28,067 bases of DNA from an uncultured Acidobacteriota bacterium (GCA_903847195.1 CAINCZ010000158.1:1-28067), one strand, 5' to 3'. Positions 16,666 to 24,208 are shown, numbered from the stretch's first letter. Made by a program: numbers and translations. The notes: a model not told the origin generated them from the sequence alone.

Positions 16666-19233
16666 ATGCCTCGTCCGAACGACCCTATCAGCACCGAGCC
16701 CCGCACCGCCGCCGCTGGCACATCTGCGGACGCCTTCCCGTTCCAGAATCTGCGCGCGGTCCAGGGGTTTCCCACCCGGCAGGATGATGCGCCGTCTTAC
16801 ACGGCCCTGCGCAAGGTCCCGCAGGTATGCTCACGAGCCTGCGAAACGAACTGCGCCATTCATGTTGTCATCGGTACCGACTCGAAAACCGGCATCGAAA
16901 AGGCAATCACCATCGAGGGCCGTCCCGAAGACCCTGTGTCCATGGGGAGGTACTGCATCAAGGGCATGGGCTTCGTTGATTCCATGTACGACCCCGATCG
17001 CCTCATGGTCGCCCTTAAGCGCACCAATCCGAAAAAGGGCACCGACTCCGATCCCGGCTGGGTCGTGATGAAGTCCGTCGACGCCCTCGACGAGATCATC
17101 GCCAAGATGCGCCAGTACCGGGCCGACCAGATCATGATTGCCTCGCCCGGCAATCCGTTCACCAACAAGCTCTGCAAGTCGCTTGGCGTCATCCGCAGCG
17201 ACCAGCGCACCGAGTGTTTCGGCACCCACTATTACATCAACTGCCTCACCATCTCGAATCCGCCCAACGACGTGTACTCCAGCACCTACACGCCCTCGCA
17301 TCACCTGCCCGGATTCGATTACGACCTGGCGAAATACCAGATCTGGTTCGGCTTCGATTCCTTCACCAAGTCCGCCAAGGCCGGCGTGCTGGCCCACTGG
17401 GTCGAGTGCAAGAAAAACGGCGGCAAGATCGTCATGTTCAACCCCGTCCGCACTCCGATTGCCGACGGCTTTGCCGACCGCTGCTACTCGATCAAGCCCG
17501 GCACTGACCTTGCCGTCACCCTGGCGCTCATCAGTACTATCCTGAAAGCGAAGAAATACAATCGCGATTTCCTGCTGAACTACACCGACGCGCCTGCACT
17601 CGTTGACACCCGCACGGGCATGGCCCTGAAGACCGCCGATGACCGATTCTATGCCTGGTGCTCGACCCACCAGCAGCCCGAGCCTCTCGACGATTGTCAC
17701 GCGCCCGCGCTCGAAGGCGGTCCCTTCACCGTCACCATTGACGGCCGCAAGCTGAAGGCCAAGCCCGTCCTGCAATTGCTCACCGAAGGCACCGGGAAGT
17801 TCACGCCGCAGTGGGCCTCGCCCATCACCAGCGTGCCCGCCGCCGCCATTCGCCGGATCGCGCTTGAGTTTGCCGCTGCCGCGCCGTACGCCGTCATTCC
17901 GAGCAACAAGCGCGACGCCGCCGGACCGAATTACGCGAACAGTTGGCGTCTGCGCCACGCCATCAGTATCCTCAACACGCTCGCCGGCTCCATCGATCAC
18001 GAAGGCGGACTCCTGCTTCTCCACGGCGTCAAGATCCCCTGGCTCGAAGAGTTGTCCCCTCCCGGCGAACCCTACCCGGAACTCCCTGCGCGCTCGTCCG
18101 ACTTCCGCCACGAGTTCCCGGTCACCAACGACATCTATCGCAAGAAGGACTTTTCCGCCCCTGGCCACTACGGCATGATCGCCCACGGTTTTTATCACAA
18201 AGACTGGGCGAAGGTCGTCATCTACGGCAATCCCCACCGCGGACTCTTCGCCACCATTCAGCCGCAGATGCTTGAGGCCGGGCTCGCAAAGAAAGACCTC
18301 GTCGTTGACTGGAACCTTTACCTCGACGACCTCGGCTACTGGTGCGATTACGTGCTGCCCGCTCCTCATCAGTACGAAGAGCCCAAACTCGACGTGCGCA
18401 CCTACTACCCGAAGCATCCCTGCCTCGTCGGTGGTGCGCCCGTGCAAAAGCCGCCCGGCGACCAGATCGGCTGGGGTGCCGTCACCGCCAGAATCGGCCT
18501 CGCCCTCGCGCCCAAATACTGGACGCTCGACGGCAGCGGCGATGCCGCGCAACTCGTCCCGCTCAATATTGGCGACGAGTCCGTCAGGCAGGCTGGTGCG
18601 GCCGAGAACAGCGCCGAGTTCATGCAGAAGGGCGGCTTCTGGATCAACCCCAAGCCTTACGAGAATTACCGCCAGATTCGCGAGCAGTCCTACGGACGCC
18701 CCCACGGCCGCGTCCGCATGTTCCTTGACGAATTCACCCGCGTGGGCCACTCGCCGCTGCCTACCTGGGCGCCCCGCTGGCAGAAGCCCGACGCGAAGTA
18801 CCGCTTCTCGCTGGTGATCACGCGCGCTCCCTGGCATATGCACGCCGATCCCAACTTCATCAACAATCCTGTCCTCAAGCAGCTGACCATGAAGAACTTC
18901 ATGGATTGCGTATGGCTCAGCCCGGGTGCGGCGCGCCGCGCCAGCCTGAAAGAGGGCGACACCGTCATTCTCGAAAGCAACCCGAAGTTCATGAAGGAAC
19001 TCCGTCGCCCGGTCACCGCGAAGCTCCACATCTCCAAACGAGTCACGCGCGACGACTGCGTGCTGACCTTCCACGGCATCGGGCATCGCGCCAAGAACCT
19101 CAGAGTCGCCGGCGGATTCGGCTATCGCGACGGCGACCTCATCCCGCAGAAGACTCCTAAGATCAGCAGCAAACTTGACCCGCTCGGTATGGGCTGGGTC
19201 GAAGACGTGTACGTGAGCATCCGCAAGGCCTGA
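16666..19233 (+). CDS. Molybdopterin oxidoreductase, DMSO reductase family catalytic subunit
   Basis: This 855-residue Mo/W-bis-MGD enzyme has an N-terminal [4Fe-4S] site formed by C55, C59, C63 and C97 (CSRACETNC and GRYCIKG). MGD-binding segments are seen in IKPGTDLAVTLAL (about 276-288) and DYVLPAPHQYEE (561-572). The C-terminal molydopterin-dinucleotide domain spans about 720-855 (APWHMHADPN, then VWLSPGAARRASLKEGDTV). There is no twin-arginine signal, and no NrfD/DmsC-type anchor is encoded nearby, so a soluble cytoplasmic enzyme is expected. AGGAGG at 16656-16661 is four bases before the ATG. It is followed by its ferredoxin subunit and a TorD-type chaperone. I cannot assign the metal ligand or substrate with confidence. 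Confidence 0.93.
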   Translation: MPRPNDPISTEPRTAAAGTSADAFPFQNLRAVQGFPTRQDDAPSYTALRKVPQVCSRACETNCAIHVVIGTDSKTGIEKAITIEGRPEDPVSMGRYCIKGMGFVDSMYDPDRLMVALKRTNPKKGTDSDPGWVVMKSVDALDEIIAKMRQYRADQIMIASPGNPFTNKLCKSLGVIRSDQRTECFGTHYYINCLTISNPPNDVYSSTYTPSHHLPGFDYDLAKYQIWFGFDSFTKSAKAGVLAHWVECKKNGGKIVMFNPVRTPIADGFADRCYSIKPGTDLAVTLALISTILKAKKYNRDFLLNYTDAPALVDTRTGMALKTADDRFYAWCSTHQQPEPLDDCHAPALEGGPFTVTIDGRKLKAKPVLQLLTEGTGKFTPQWASPITSVPAAAIRRIALEFAAAAPYAVIPSNKRDAAGPNYANSWRLRHAISILNTLAGSIDHEGGLLLLHGVKIPWLEELSPPGEPYPELPARSSDFRHEFPVTNDIYRKKDFSAPGHYGMIAHGFYHKDWAKVVIYGNPHRGLFATIQPQMLEAGLAKKDLVVDWNLYLDDLGYWCDYVLPAPHQYEEPKLDVRTYYPKHPCLVGGAPVQKPPGDQIGWGAVTARIGLALAPKYWTLDGSGDAAQLVPLNIGDESVRQAGAAENSAEFMQKGGFWINPKPYENYRQIREQSYGRPHGRVRMFLDEFTRVGHSPLPTWAPRWQKPDAKYRFSLVITRAPWHMHADPNFINNPVLKQLTMKNFMDCVWLSPGAARRASLKEGDTVILESNPKFMKELRRPVTAKLHISKRVTRDDCVLTFHGIGHRAKNLRVAGGFGYRDGDLIPQKTPKISSKLDPLGMGWVEDVYVSIRKA

Positions 19234-19243
19234 GGAGACGAAT

Positions 19244-19972
19244 ATGCCCGAGAAAGCAATCCTGATCGACGCCAGCGACTGCACCGGATGCAATAGCTGC
19301 ACGTACAAGTGCATTCAGGAATTCGGCTCGCAGGAACAGGCCGCCCTCGGCCTGTTCCGCACCGTCGCCCTGATCAACGACCGGGGCGTGTTCCACCAGC
19401 AGTGCATGCACTGCAAGCAGCCTCCGTGCCTGCCCGTCGCCGGCGGCGCCATCACCGTCTCGGAATACGGGGCCGTCCTGCTGGACTCATCCCGCCTCGC
19501 CGATCCCGTGGCCGTGGCCGCTGCCTGCCCGTTCCACGTGCTCTCGGTCAACGAGCAAGCGCCCGGGCTCGTCAAGTGCAATATGTGCGCGCATCGCGTG
19601 AGTGCTGGTCGTTCGCCGGCCTGTGTCGAGGCCTGCCCCGTCAGCGCCATTCACTTCGGCGATTACGAAGAAATGGTAGCCACCGCCCGGCGGCTGGCCC
19701 GTGGCGGCAAACTCAAAATTTACGGACTCAAGGAATGCGGCGGCACCCGCGTCATCTTCGTCACCAAGGGCGATCCCATCGCTAACGGATATCCGCGCAT
19801 AGCCGCCAGTCGCAAGCCGCGCAAACCCGCGGCCCGCAAGGCCGCCGGAAAGACATCCGCGAAAACGGCTTCCACGAAAACGGCTTCCACGAAGAAGCCG
19901 GCCATCAGGAAATCGCGCGCCGCCCAACCCGCCGCGGCGAAGGTGCGTGCCGGAGAGAAGAAACGCAAATGA
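19244..19972 (+). CDS. 4Fe-4S ferredoxin electron-transfer subunit (DmsB-like) with Lys-rich tail
   Basis: This 242-residue electron-transfer subunit serves the molybdoenzyme. Cysteines are at 13, 16, 19 and 23; 54, 57 and 62; 95; and 112, 115, 127 and 131. That makes twelve, enough for three [4Fe-4S] clusters, not the four (sixteen cysteines) of DmsB. The usual fourth Cys of CxxCxxxxCxxxCP is replaced in PCLPVAGGA, and only the last Cys of the third group remains. A further C165 lies outside. Residues about 185-242 are a basic Ala/Lys/Arg tail with a KTAST tandem repeat, unusual for this family. AGGAG lies six bases before ATG 19244, and its stop overlaps the start of the chaperone gene. Confidence 0.92.
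   Translation: MPEKAILIDASDCTGCNSCTYKCIQEFGSQEQAALGLFRTVALINDRGVFHQQCMHCKQPPCLPVAGGAITVSEYGAVLLDSSRLADPVAVAAACPFHVLSVNEQAPGLVKCNMCAHRVSAGRSPACVEACPVSAIHFGDYEEMVATARRLARGGKLKIYGLKECGGTRVIFVTKGDPIANGYPRIAASRKPRKPAARKAAGKTSAKTASTKTASTKKPAIRKSRAAQPAAAKVRAGEKKRK
19861..19890 (+). repeat. 15-bp tandem repeat in ferredoxin tail
   Basis: GAAAACGGCTTCCAC occurs twice head to tail (19861-19875 and 19876-19890) and encodes the repeated KTAST unit of the lysine-rich C-terminal tail. The exact duplication suggests recent slippage expansion within a low-complexity coding segment. Confidence 0.85.
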
Positions 19973-20616
19973 CCGCCCGCCTGCGCGCCGAACTCGAAGC
20001 CCATCGCACCGTGAACTCGCTGCTGGCGCGCGCACTCAACTATCCCGACGCCGCGCTGGTTCGTTCGCTCACCAGTGGTGAGTTTGCGACTGCGCTGGCC
20101 GCTGCCTTACGCGCCCTCGGCCGTCCCGAAGCCGCCGCGCTGGTTGCACCACTGCGCTCGCTCTACGAAGCCAGCCAGCAGCCCGACGATTCCGTCCCGC
20201 AGCAGTTCTTGCTTGAACTCGAGCGCGACTACACCCGCATCTTTTTCGCCTCTTCGCCGCGCTTGGCCTATCTGTTCGAATCCGTGTACCGCGAAGGCGG
20301 ACTCCTGCAGCAATCCACCTTCGATGTGGCCCGCCTTTACCATGACGCCGGCATCGCCCCGAGCCAGGAATTCACCCTCCCGCCCGACCACATCGCCCTC
20401 GAACTTGAATTCCTCGCCTTCCTCTTTTTCCAGGAAGCACAAGCTCTCGCCACCCAACAGGCTGACTCTGCCAGCTATGCCCAGTCGCTGCGCCGCACCC
20501 TGCTGGACCGCCACCTTCTGCAGTTCGCCCATATCCTCGCCGCCCGCCTTGCCGAGCATGCGCGCTGCGAACTCTATCGCGCCACTGCCGCCGCCCTCCG
20601 CTGCTATTTCTCTTAA
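19969..20616 (+). CDS. TorD/DmsD-type molybdoenzyme maturation chaperone
   Basis: This 215-residue, mostly helical protein has TorD/NarJ-family features: LLARALNYPD near the N-terminus, ELERDYTRIFFAS in the middle, and LPPDHIALELEFLAFLFF, which matches the family hallmark of proline-aspartate followed by an acidic helix. Such chaperones bind the catalytic subunit during cofactor insertion in the cytoplasm. Its ATG overlaps the ferredoxin stop (ATGA), which explains the lack of a strong Shine-Dalgarno. It closes the molybdoenzyme operon; the repeat element that begins three bases after its stop (20619) is not part of it. Confidence 0.88.
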   Translation: MTARLRAELEAHRTVNSLLARALNYPDAALVRSLTSGEFATALAAALRALGRPEAAALVAPLRSLYEASQQPDDSVPQQFLLELERDYTRIFFASSPRLAYLFESVYREGGLLQQSTFDVARLYHDAGIAPSQEFTLPPDHIALELEFLAFLFFQEAQALATQQADSASYAQSLRRTLLDRHLLQFAHILAARLAEHARCELYRATAAALRCYFS

Positions 20617-20618
20617 TG

Positions 20619-20755
20619 GGCTGCGGAAAAAGTGCCTGAATGCTTCGCCTCGTGTCACGCCGTGGCTTCAGCCATGCCGCAAGGCGTTGAATTCAGGTAG
20701 GGGCGATTGCCCCTGCGTCGCGGACATGCGCGCCAAAAAGTATTTTTCCGCTGCC
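20619..20755. repeat. REP/MITE-like element with imperfect terminal inverted repeats
   Basis: The ends GGCTGCGGAAAAA (20619-20631) and TTTTTCCGCTGCC (20743-20755) are inverted repeats matching at 12 of 13 positions. Inside, CCTGAATGCTTCGCC (20635-20649) pairs imperfectly with GGCGTTGAATTCAGG (20683-20697; 12 of 15), enclosing a GGCTTCAGCC palindrome. A separate GGGGC-GATT-GCCCC hairpin lies at 20700-20713. It abuts a RAYT transposase relic, the gene class that mobilises REP sequences. A non-autonomous mobile repeat is the best reading. Confidence 0.6.
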
Positions 20756-21002
20756 TGTTAACAAGATGCAGAGCAGTGGCCGGGTCGCCCTTTGCCAGCT
20801 CGCTTACCAGAAGGTCCACGTAGTCCGGCATTACCATGCAGCCATAGGCTTGCATCTGGATCCGCGTGCGCGCGGCCTCCAGTCGTTCCAAGAAGAGCGT
20901 ACACGGTTGTGGGGAGAGCAGTTTCGGGGTGCGCCGATAGCAACTGAACGTCACGAAATGGGAATACTCGGTTTGTTGCAACCGAATCAAGCCGGGCGGC
21001 AT
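20756..21002 (-). pseudogene. Relic of REP-associated tyrosine transposase (RAYT, Y1/HUH family)
   Basis: From ATG 21002 the protein begins MPPGLIRLQQTEYSHFVTFS, a typical RAYT N-terminus, and continues through the family segment usually written MPEHVHLL. Here that segment reads MPDYVDLL (Y61 and D63 replace both HUH histidines). Homology stops after about 82 residues, where the frame runs into the REP-like element and continues meaninglessly to 20655. The C-terminal half with the catalytic tyrosine is absent. Both catalytic centres are therefore lost and the gene is dead as a transposase. It is flanked on both sides by hairpins, as RAYT genes usually are. Confidence 0.82.
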
Positions 21003-21043
21003 GGGTTGAAGGCATAATACCGGACCAGGTAAGGGAAGCAGCT

Positions 21044-21080
21044 CCCAGGTTAGCGGCCAAAATCGGGCCGCGAACCTGGG
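21044..21080. repeat. REP-like hairpin upstream of RAYT relic
   Basis: CCCAGGTT-a-GCGGCC (21044-21058) pairs with GGCCGC-g-AACCTGGG (21066-21080). This is 14 bp with a single A/G mismatch and a seven-base A-rich loop. It lies 42 bases upstream of the RAYT start, the expected place for its cognate REP sequence. Confidence 0.7.
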
Positions 21081-21113
21081 GCACCCGGCGAGAGTGATGA
21101 AACGCGTAGGTGA

Positions 21114-21299
21114 TCACTCCCAGAGTTGGAAAATCACCAACTCTGGGCCACCGGCCACCGTCAACCCGTCCAGCCGAATCGTCGGGCAGGCCACTGACCC
21201 GCGAAACTCCAAGTCAGAAGCGATTTCGCCGATGTTGAGCAACATATCTTCACGATTGCCGCCCACCCGCCCTGCCTCCACCCTCAGAAATAGGAACAC
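21114..21299 (-). pseudogene. Diverged duplicate of the 3' end of pmbA/tldE
   Basis: An open frame of 61 residues contains VGGNREDM...GLTVAG (residues 12-50, bases 21266-21150). It aligns without gaps to the C-terminus of the intact pmbA/tldE protein encoded at 22266-23612, with 33 of 39 identical residues by my count. The nucleotide copies differ mostly at third positions, so this is an old or horizontally acquired duplicate, not an assembly repeat. It has no start region or metalloprotease core. It lies in the same orientation as, and about 1 kb beyond, the real gene end, with the aldolase-family gene between the two. Confidence 0.8.
21119..21147. repeat. Perfect 11-bp inverted repeat
   Basis: CCCAGAGTTGG (21119-21129) and CCAACTCTGGG (21137-21147) pair perfectly around AAAATCA. 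It overlaps the end of the pmbA 3' copy and supplies its last few codons, so it may be another dispersed palindrome inserted at that gene end or a terminator carried along with it. No T-tract follows on either strand. Confidence 0.7.
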
Positions 21300-21389
21300 G
21301 GCGAGTCATTGCTGAAAGAGCCGATCCCGGCTACCATGCCTCGTCTGAGAATCACCAGCCGTTCATTCTCCACAGGGAAGGACTCGCAA

Positions 21390-22205
21390 ATGCCTACAGT
21401 CGAATCACGTCCGGGGAACTTGCGCAAAATCGCCATTTGTCTGCTGGTTCTGCTCTTCAGCCTGCCGCTATTGGCCGCCTCTGCTCAGCGGGATGCCGCA
21501 GTGCGCGACCTCGTGCTGGCCAACCATATCCTGGCCGCCAAGGAAGTGCTGGACGGCTACGGCCACATCAGCGTACGCGATCCCGACAATCCCAACCAAT
21601 TTCTGCTTGCCCGCTCCATGGCCCCGGGATTAGTCACCGCCGCTGACATCATGACCTTTGACCTCGACAGCAAGCCGGTTGGGGGAGACACGCGGGTGGG
21701 ATACCTGGAGCGCTTCATTCACGGCGAGATTTATCGGGCGCGGCCGGATGTGAATTCCGTCATCCACTCGCATACCCCGGAACTGATCCCCTTTGGTGCC
21801 ACCGGAATCCAACTGCGGCCGCTCTATCACATGACGAGCTTCATCGGCTTCGGCGTACCCGTGTACGAGATCCGCAACTATCGCGCGCCCACCAGCAGAA
21901 GCATGCTGGTTACCAGTCAGCAGTTGGCACAGCCTTTGGCCCGTTTGCTGGGAGACAAGGCCGCAGCGGTGATGATGCGCGGGCACGGTGCCGCAATCGT
22001 GGCCCGCACGATACCGGAGGTCGTCGGCCGCGGAGTTTACCTCAAGCAGAACGCAGCGCTGCAAGCGATCGCCATGACTCTCAGCAAGCAGGTGACTTAC
22101 CTGGAAAACGAAGAGGGCGTCGCGGACATCCAGTACAGCTCGTATGGACGAGATTGGGCGGTCTGGACGCGCGACGAGTTGAAGAACAATCCAGAGACGA
22201 AGTAA
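21390..22205 (+). CDS. Class II aldolase/adducin family protein with signal peptide
   Basis: This 271-residue protein has the class II aldolase/adducin fold, which normally binds a divalent metal and cleaves or decarboxylates phosphorylated sugars in the cytoplasm. The metal and catalytic residues are present: GYGHIS, E113, the HSH pair (H126, H128) and MRGHG (H199). Unusually, residues 1-32 form a good signal peptide: basic GNLRK, a hydrophobic stretch, then an LAASA-Q cleavage-like end. The frame opens at TTG 21309, but ATG 21390 has AAGGA seven bases upstream and places the signal peptide correctly. It stands alone between repeats and a convergent gene. An exported member of this family is poorly understood; its substrate is unknown. 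Confidence 0.88.
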   Translation: MPTVESRPGNLRKIAICLLVLLFSLPLLAASAQRDAAVRDLVLANHILAAKEVLDGYGHISVRDPDNPNQFLLARSMAPGLVTAADIMTFDLDSKPVGGDTRVGYLERFIHGEIYRARPDVNSVIHSHTPELIPFGATGIQLRPLYHMTSFIGFGVPVYEIRNYRAPTSRSMLVTSQQLAQPLARLLGDKAAAVMMRGHGAAIVARTIPEVVGRGVYLKQNAALQAIAMTLSKQVTYLENEEGVADIQYSSYGRDWAVWTRDELKNNPETK

Positions 22206-22221
22206 CCCGGCTTCCGACTGC

Positions 22222-22258
22222 CCCACCCACGCGCCGCGCTTTTCGGCGCGAGGGTGGG
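22222..22258. terminator. Bidirectional hairpin between convergent genes
   Basis: CCCACCC-a-CGCGCCG (22222-22236) pairs with CGGCGCG-a-GGGTGGG (22244-22258): a 14-bp stem with one A/A mismatch and a CGCTTTT loop. It sits in the 60-base gap between the stops of the aldolase-family gene and pmbA. Position and symmetry suit termination from both sides; I recall similar palindromes between genes in acidobacterial genomes. Confidence 0.65.
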
Positions 22259-22265
22259 ATAGCCG

Positions 22266-23612
22266 CTACTCTCCCGCCACCGTCAAGCCTTCCAGCCGAA
22301 TCGTCGGGCAGGCGACCGAGCCGCGGAACTCCAGGTCGGAAGCGATCTCGGCTATGTTGAACAGCATGTCCTTGAGATTGCCCGCCACCGTGATCTCTTC
22401 GACGGGATAGGCCAGTTCGCCGTTCTGAATCCACACGCCGCTGGCGCCACGCGAGAAATCGCCGGTCACCAGGTTGACGCCGAAGCCCAGAAACTCGGTG
22501 ACGTAGAGTCCTTCTTTCACATCGCCGATCAGTTCTTGCGCTGCGCGCGCACCGGGCTGCAAAAAGAAATTGCCCGGGCTGATGCCGGGGTTGGTGGCCA
22601 GGCCGCGCGAGGCGTTGCCCGTGGTCTTCAGGCCCAGCTTACGGGCGGCGTAGCTGTTGAGCAGGTACGACTTCAGCACGCCACTCTCGATCACCGTGGT
22701 GCGCCGCGTAGGCACGCCTTCGCCGTCAAACGGCGAAGTGCCGAAGCCGCCGGGGATGGTGCCGTCGTCGACAATAGTTATGTTGTCTCCGGCAATTTTC
22801 TCGCCCAGCTTGCCGCTTAAAAACGATGCGCCGCGATAGATCGAGTCGCCATTGACCGCATCGCAGATTTCGCCCAGCCAGGCGCGGGCCACCTGCGGAT
22901 CCAGCACCACGGGGACGCGGCAGGTCGCCACTTTTCGCGCGCCCAGCCGCCGCAGGGTGCGACGGGCGGCCTCGGCTCCCACGGCTTCCGGCGAATCCAG
23001 CTTGCTCAGCGTGCGTGCCACCGAGTACCAGTAGTCGCGCTGCATGGTGCCGTCTTCATTCTGCGCGATGGGAACCGCCGAGACGGAACAGTACGAGCGG
23101 CGGTAGCTGCCCACGAAGCCGTTCGATGTAGCCAGCACCTTGCTGGCCGTGGCGGCGTCAAAGGAGCCGCCCTCGGAGTTGTGCAGGCGAGGGTCGACAC
23201 TCAGCGCCGCGTGCTCGGCACGCCGCGCATAGTCGATGCGGTCGGCGTTCGACAGCGAATAGACGTCGTCGTAATAAAGATCAAGATCGGTGGTGAGCGA
23301 ACCCTGCTCATCGGCGGCGGGCAGACCCGCGCACGGGTCCTCGCTGGTGACGCGCGCCAGCGTGGCGGCCGAGCGGACCAAGCGTTCAAGAGCGGGACGG
23401 GAAAAATCCGTGGTGTAGGTGGAGGCGGCGCGCTGGCCAAAAAAGACGCGTACTCCGATGGCCTTGGCCCCGGCTTCCTTCAGCGTCTCCACTTCGCCCA
23501 GCCGCACCACGGTCGAGAACTCCGAACCTTCGCGCACCACGGCTTCGGCGGCGCTGGCCCCGCAGGCCAGGGCCTGCTTTACCACGTCTTGCGCAATCTC
23601 GTTAAAGTCCAT
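22266..23612 (-). CDS. pmbA: TldD/PmbA family metalloprotease subunit (TldE/PmbA-like)
   Basis: This 448-residue subunit pairs with TldD to form the heterodimeric protease known in Escherichia coli for processing microcin B17 and degrading CcdA. It lacks the HExxxH motif, as expected for the TldE/PmbA partner. It has the conserved DPQVARAWLGEICDAVNGD, SPFDGEGVPTRRTTVIESG and C-terminal IAEIASDLEFRGSVACPTIR blocks. The frame extends to 23645, but ATG 23612 has AGAGG six bases upstream. It is the last gene of a probable tldD-ppa-pmbA unit (53 bases after ppa). Its last 40 codons have a diverged second copy at 21150-21266. Confidence 0.92.
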   Translation of the reverse strand: MDFNEIAQDVVKQALACGASAAEAVVREGSEFSTVVRLGEVETLKEAGAKAIGVRVFFGQRAASTYTTDFSRPALERLVRSAATLARVTSEDPCAGLPAADEQGSLTTDLDLYYDDVYSLSNADRIDYARRAEHAALSVDPRLHNSEGGSFDAATASKVLATSNGFVGSYRRSYCSVSAVPIAQNEDGTMQRDYWYSVARTLSKLDSPEAVGAEAARRTLRRLGARKVATCRVPVVLDPQVARAWLGEICDAVNGDSIYRGASFLSGKLGEKIAGDNITIVDDGTIPGGFGTSPFDGEGVPTRRTTVIESGVLKSYLLNSYAARKLGLKTTGNASRGLATNPGISPGNFFLQPGARAAQELIGDVKEGLYVTEFLGFGVNLVTGDFSRGASGVWIQNGELAYPVEEITVAGNLKDMLFNIAEIASDLEFRGSVACPTIRLEGLTVAGE

Positions 23613-23665
23613 CGATGCCTCTTGGCGCAGGGTCCAATGCCCCACCTACCATCCTTGCTACAAAA

Positions 23666-24208
23666 TCAAATCACGAACTCGCCGCACTTCAGGCGGTCGA
23701 GATAACGCTGATGACAGTTCTCGATCACCTGCTTGGCCTCGGTGGCCGAGCGCCAGCCCACGGTCTTGGTGCGCTTGCCTTCCAGGTCTTTATAGATCGA
23801 GAAGAAGTGCGCAATCTCGAGCAGCAAGTGCGCATCCACATCGGTGTAGTCGCGCACCTCCTGGTACCGTGGATTGCCGCTGCTGACCGCCAGTATCTTC
23901 TCGTCTTTCACGCCCTGGTCCAGCATCTCCAGCATGCCGACCGGTCGGGATTCCACCAGGCATCCGGTGAAGGTCGGCTGCACGACCATGATGATGATGT
24001 CGAGCGGGTCGTTATCTTCCGCCAGCGTGCTGGGAATGAAGCCGTAATCGCCCGGATAATGCACCGGGGAAAACAGCGGGCGGTCCAGGCGAAAGATGCC
24101 GAGCCGCTTGTCGTACTCGATCTTGTTGACGCCGCCGGCGGGAATCTCCACCACGGCGTTGACAAGCTCGGGGGAGCGGGAGCCGATCGGAACGTTTAAA
24201 TAATTCAT
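23666..24208 (-). CDS. ppa: Inorganic pyrophosphatase, family I
   Basis: This 180-residue cytoplasmic enzyme hydrolyses pyrophosphate to drive biosynthetic reactions. Family I signatures are present: VVEIPAGGVNKIEYDK near the N-terminus (E21, K29, E31), HYPGDYGFIP (50-59), and the metal-binding DNDPLD (D65, D67, D70). The length is standard for bacterial hexameric enzymes. Only a weak GGGTAGG lies before ATG 24208. It sits between tldD (72 bases upstream) and pmbA (53 bases downstream) on the same strand, an arrangement that places a housekeeping enzyme inside a protease pair. Confidence 0.96.
   Translation of the reverse strand: MNYLNVPIGSRSPELVNAVVEIPAGGVNKIEYDKRLGIFRLDRPLFSPVHYPGDYGFIPSTLAEDNDPLDIIIMVVQPTFTGCLVESRPVGMLEMLDQGVKDEKILAVSSGNPRYQEVRDYTDVDAHLLLEIAHFFSIYKDLEGKRTKTVGWRSATEAKQVIENCHQRYLDRLKCGEFVI

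Noticed and set aside
16831..19314. Very long open frame (827 codons) on the - strand
   Set aside because: It lies antisense to the molybdoenzyme gene, has no family resemblance, and arises from GC-rich codon bias; the + strand frame has full domain structure and a strong ribosome site.
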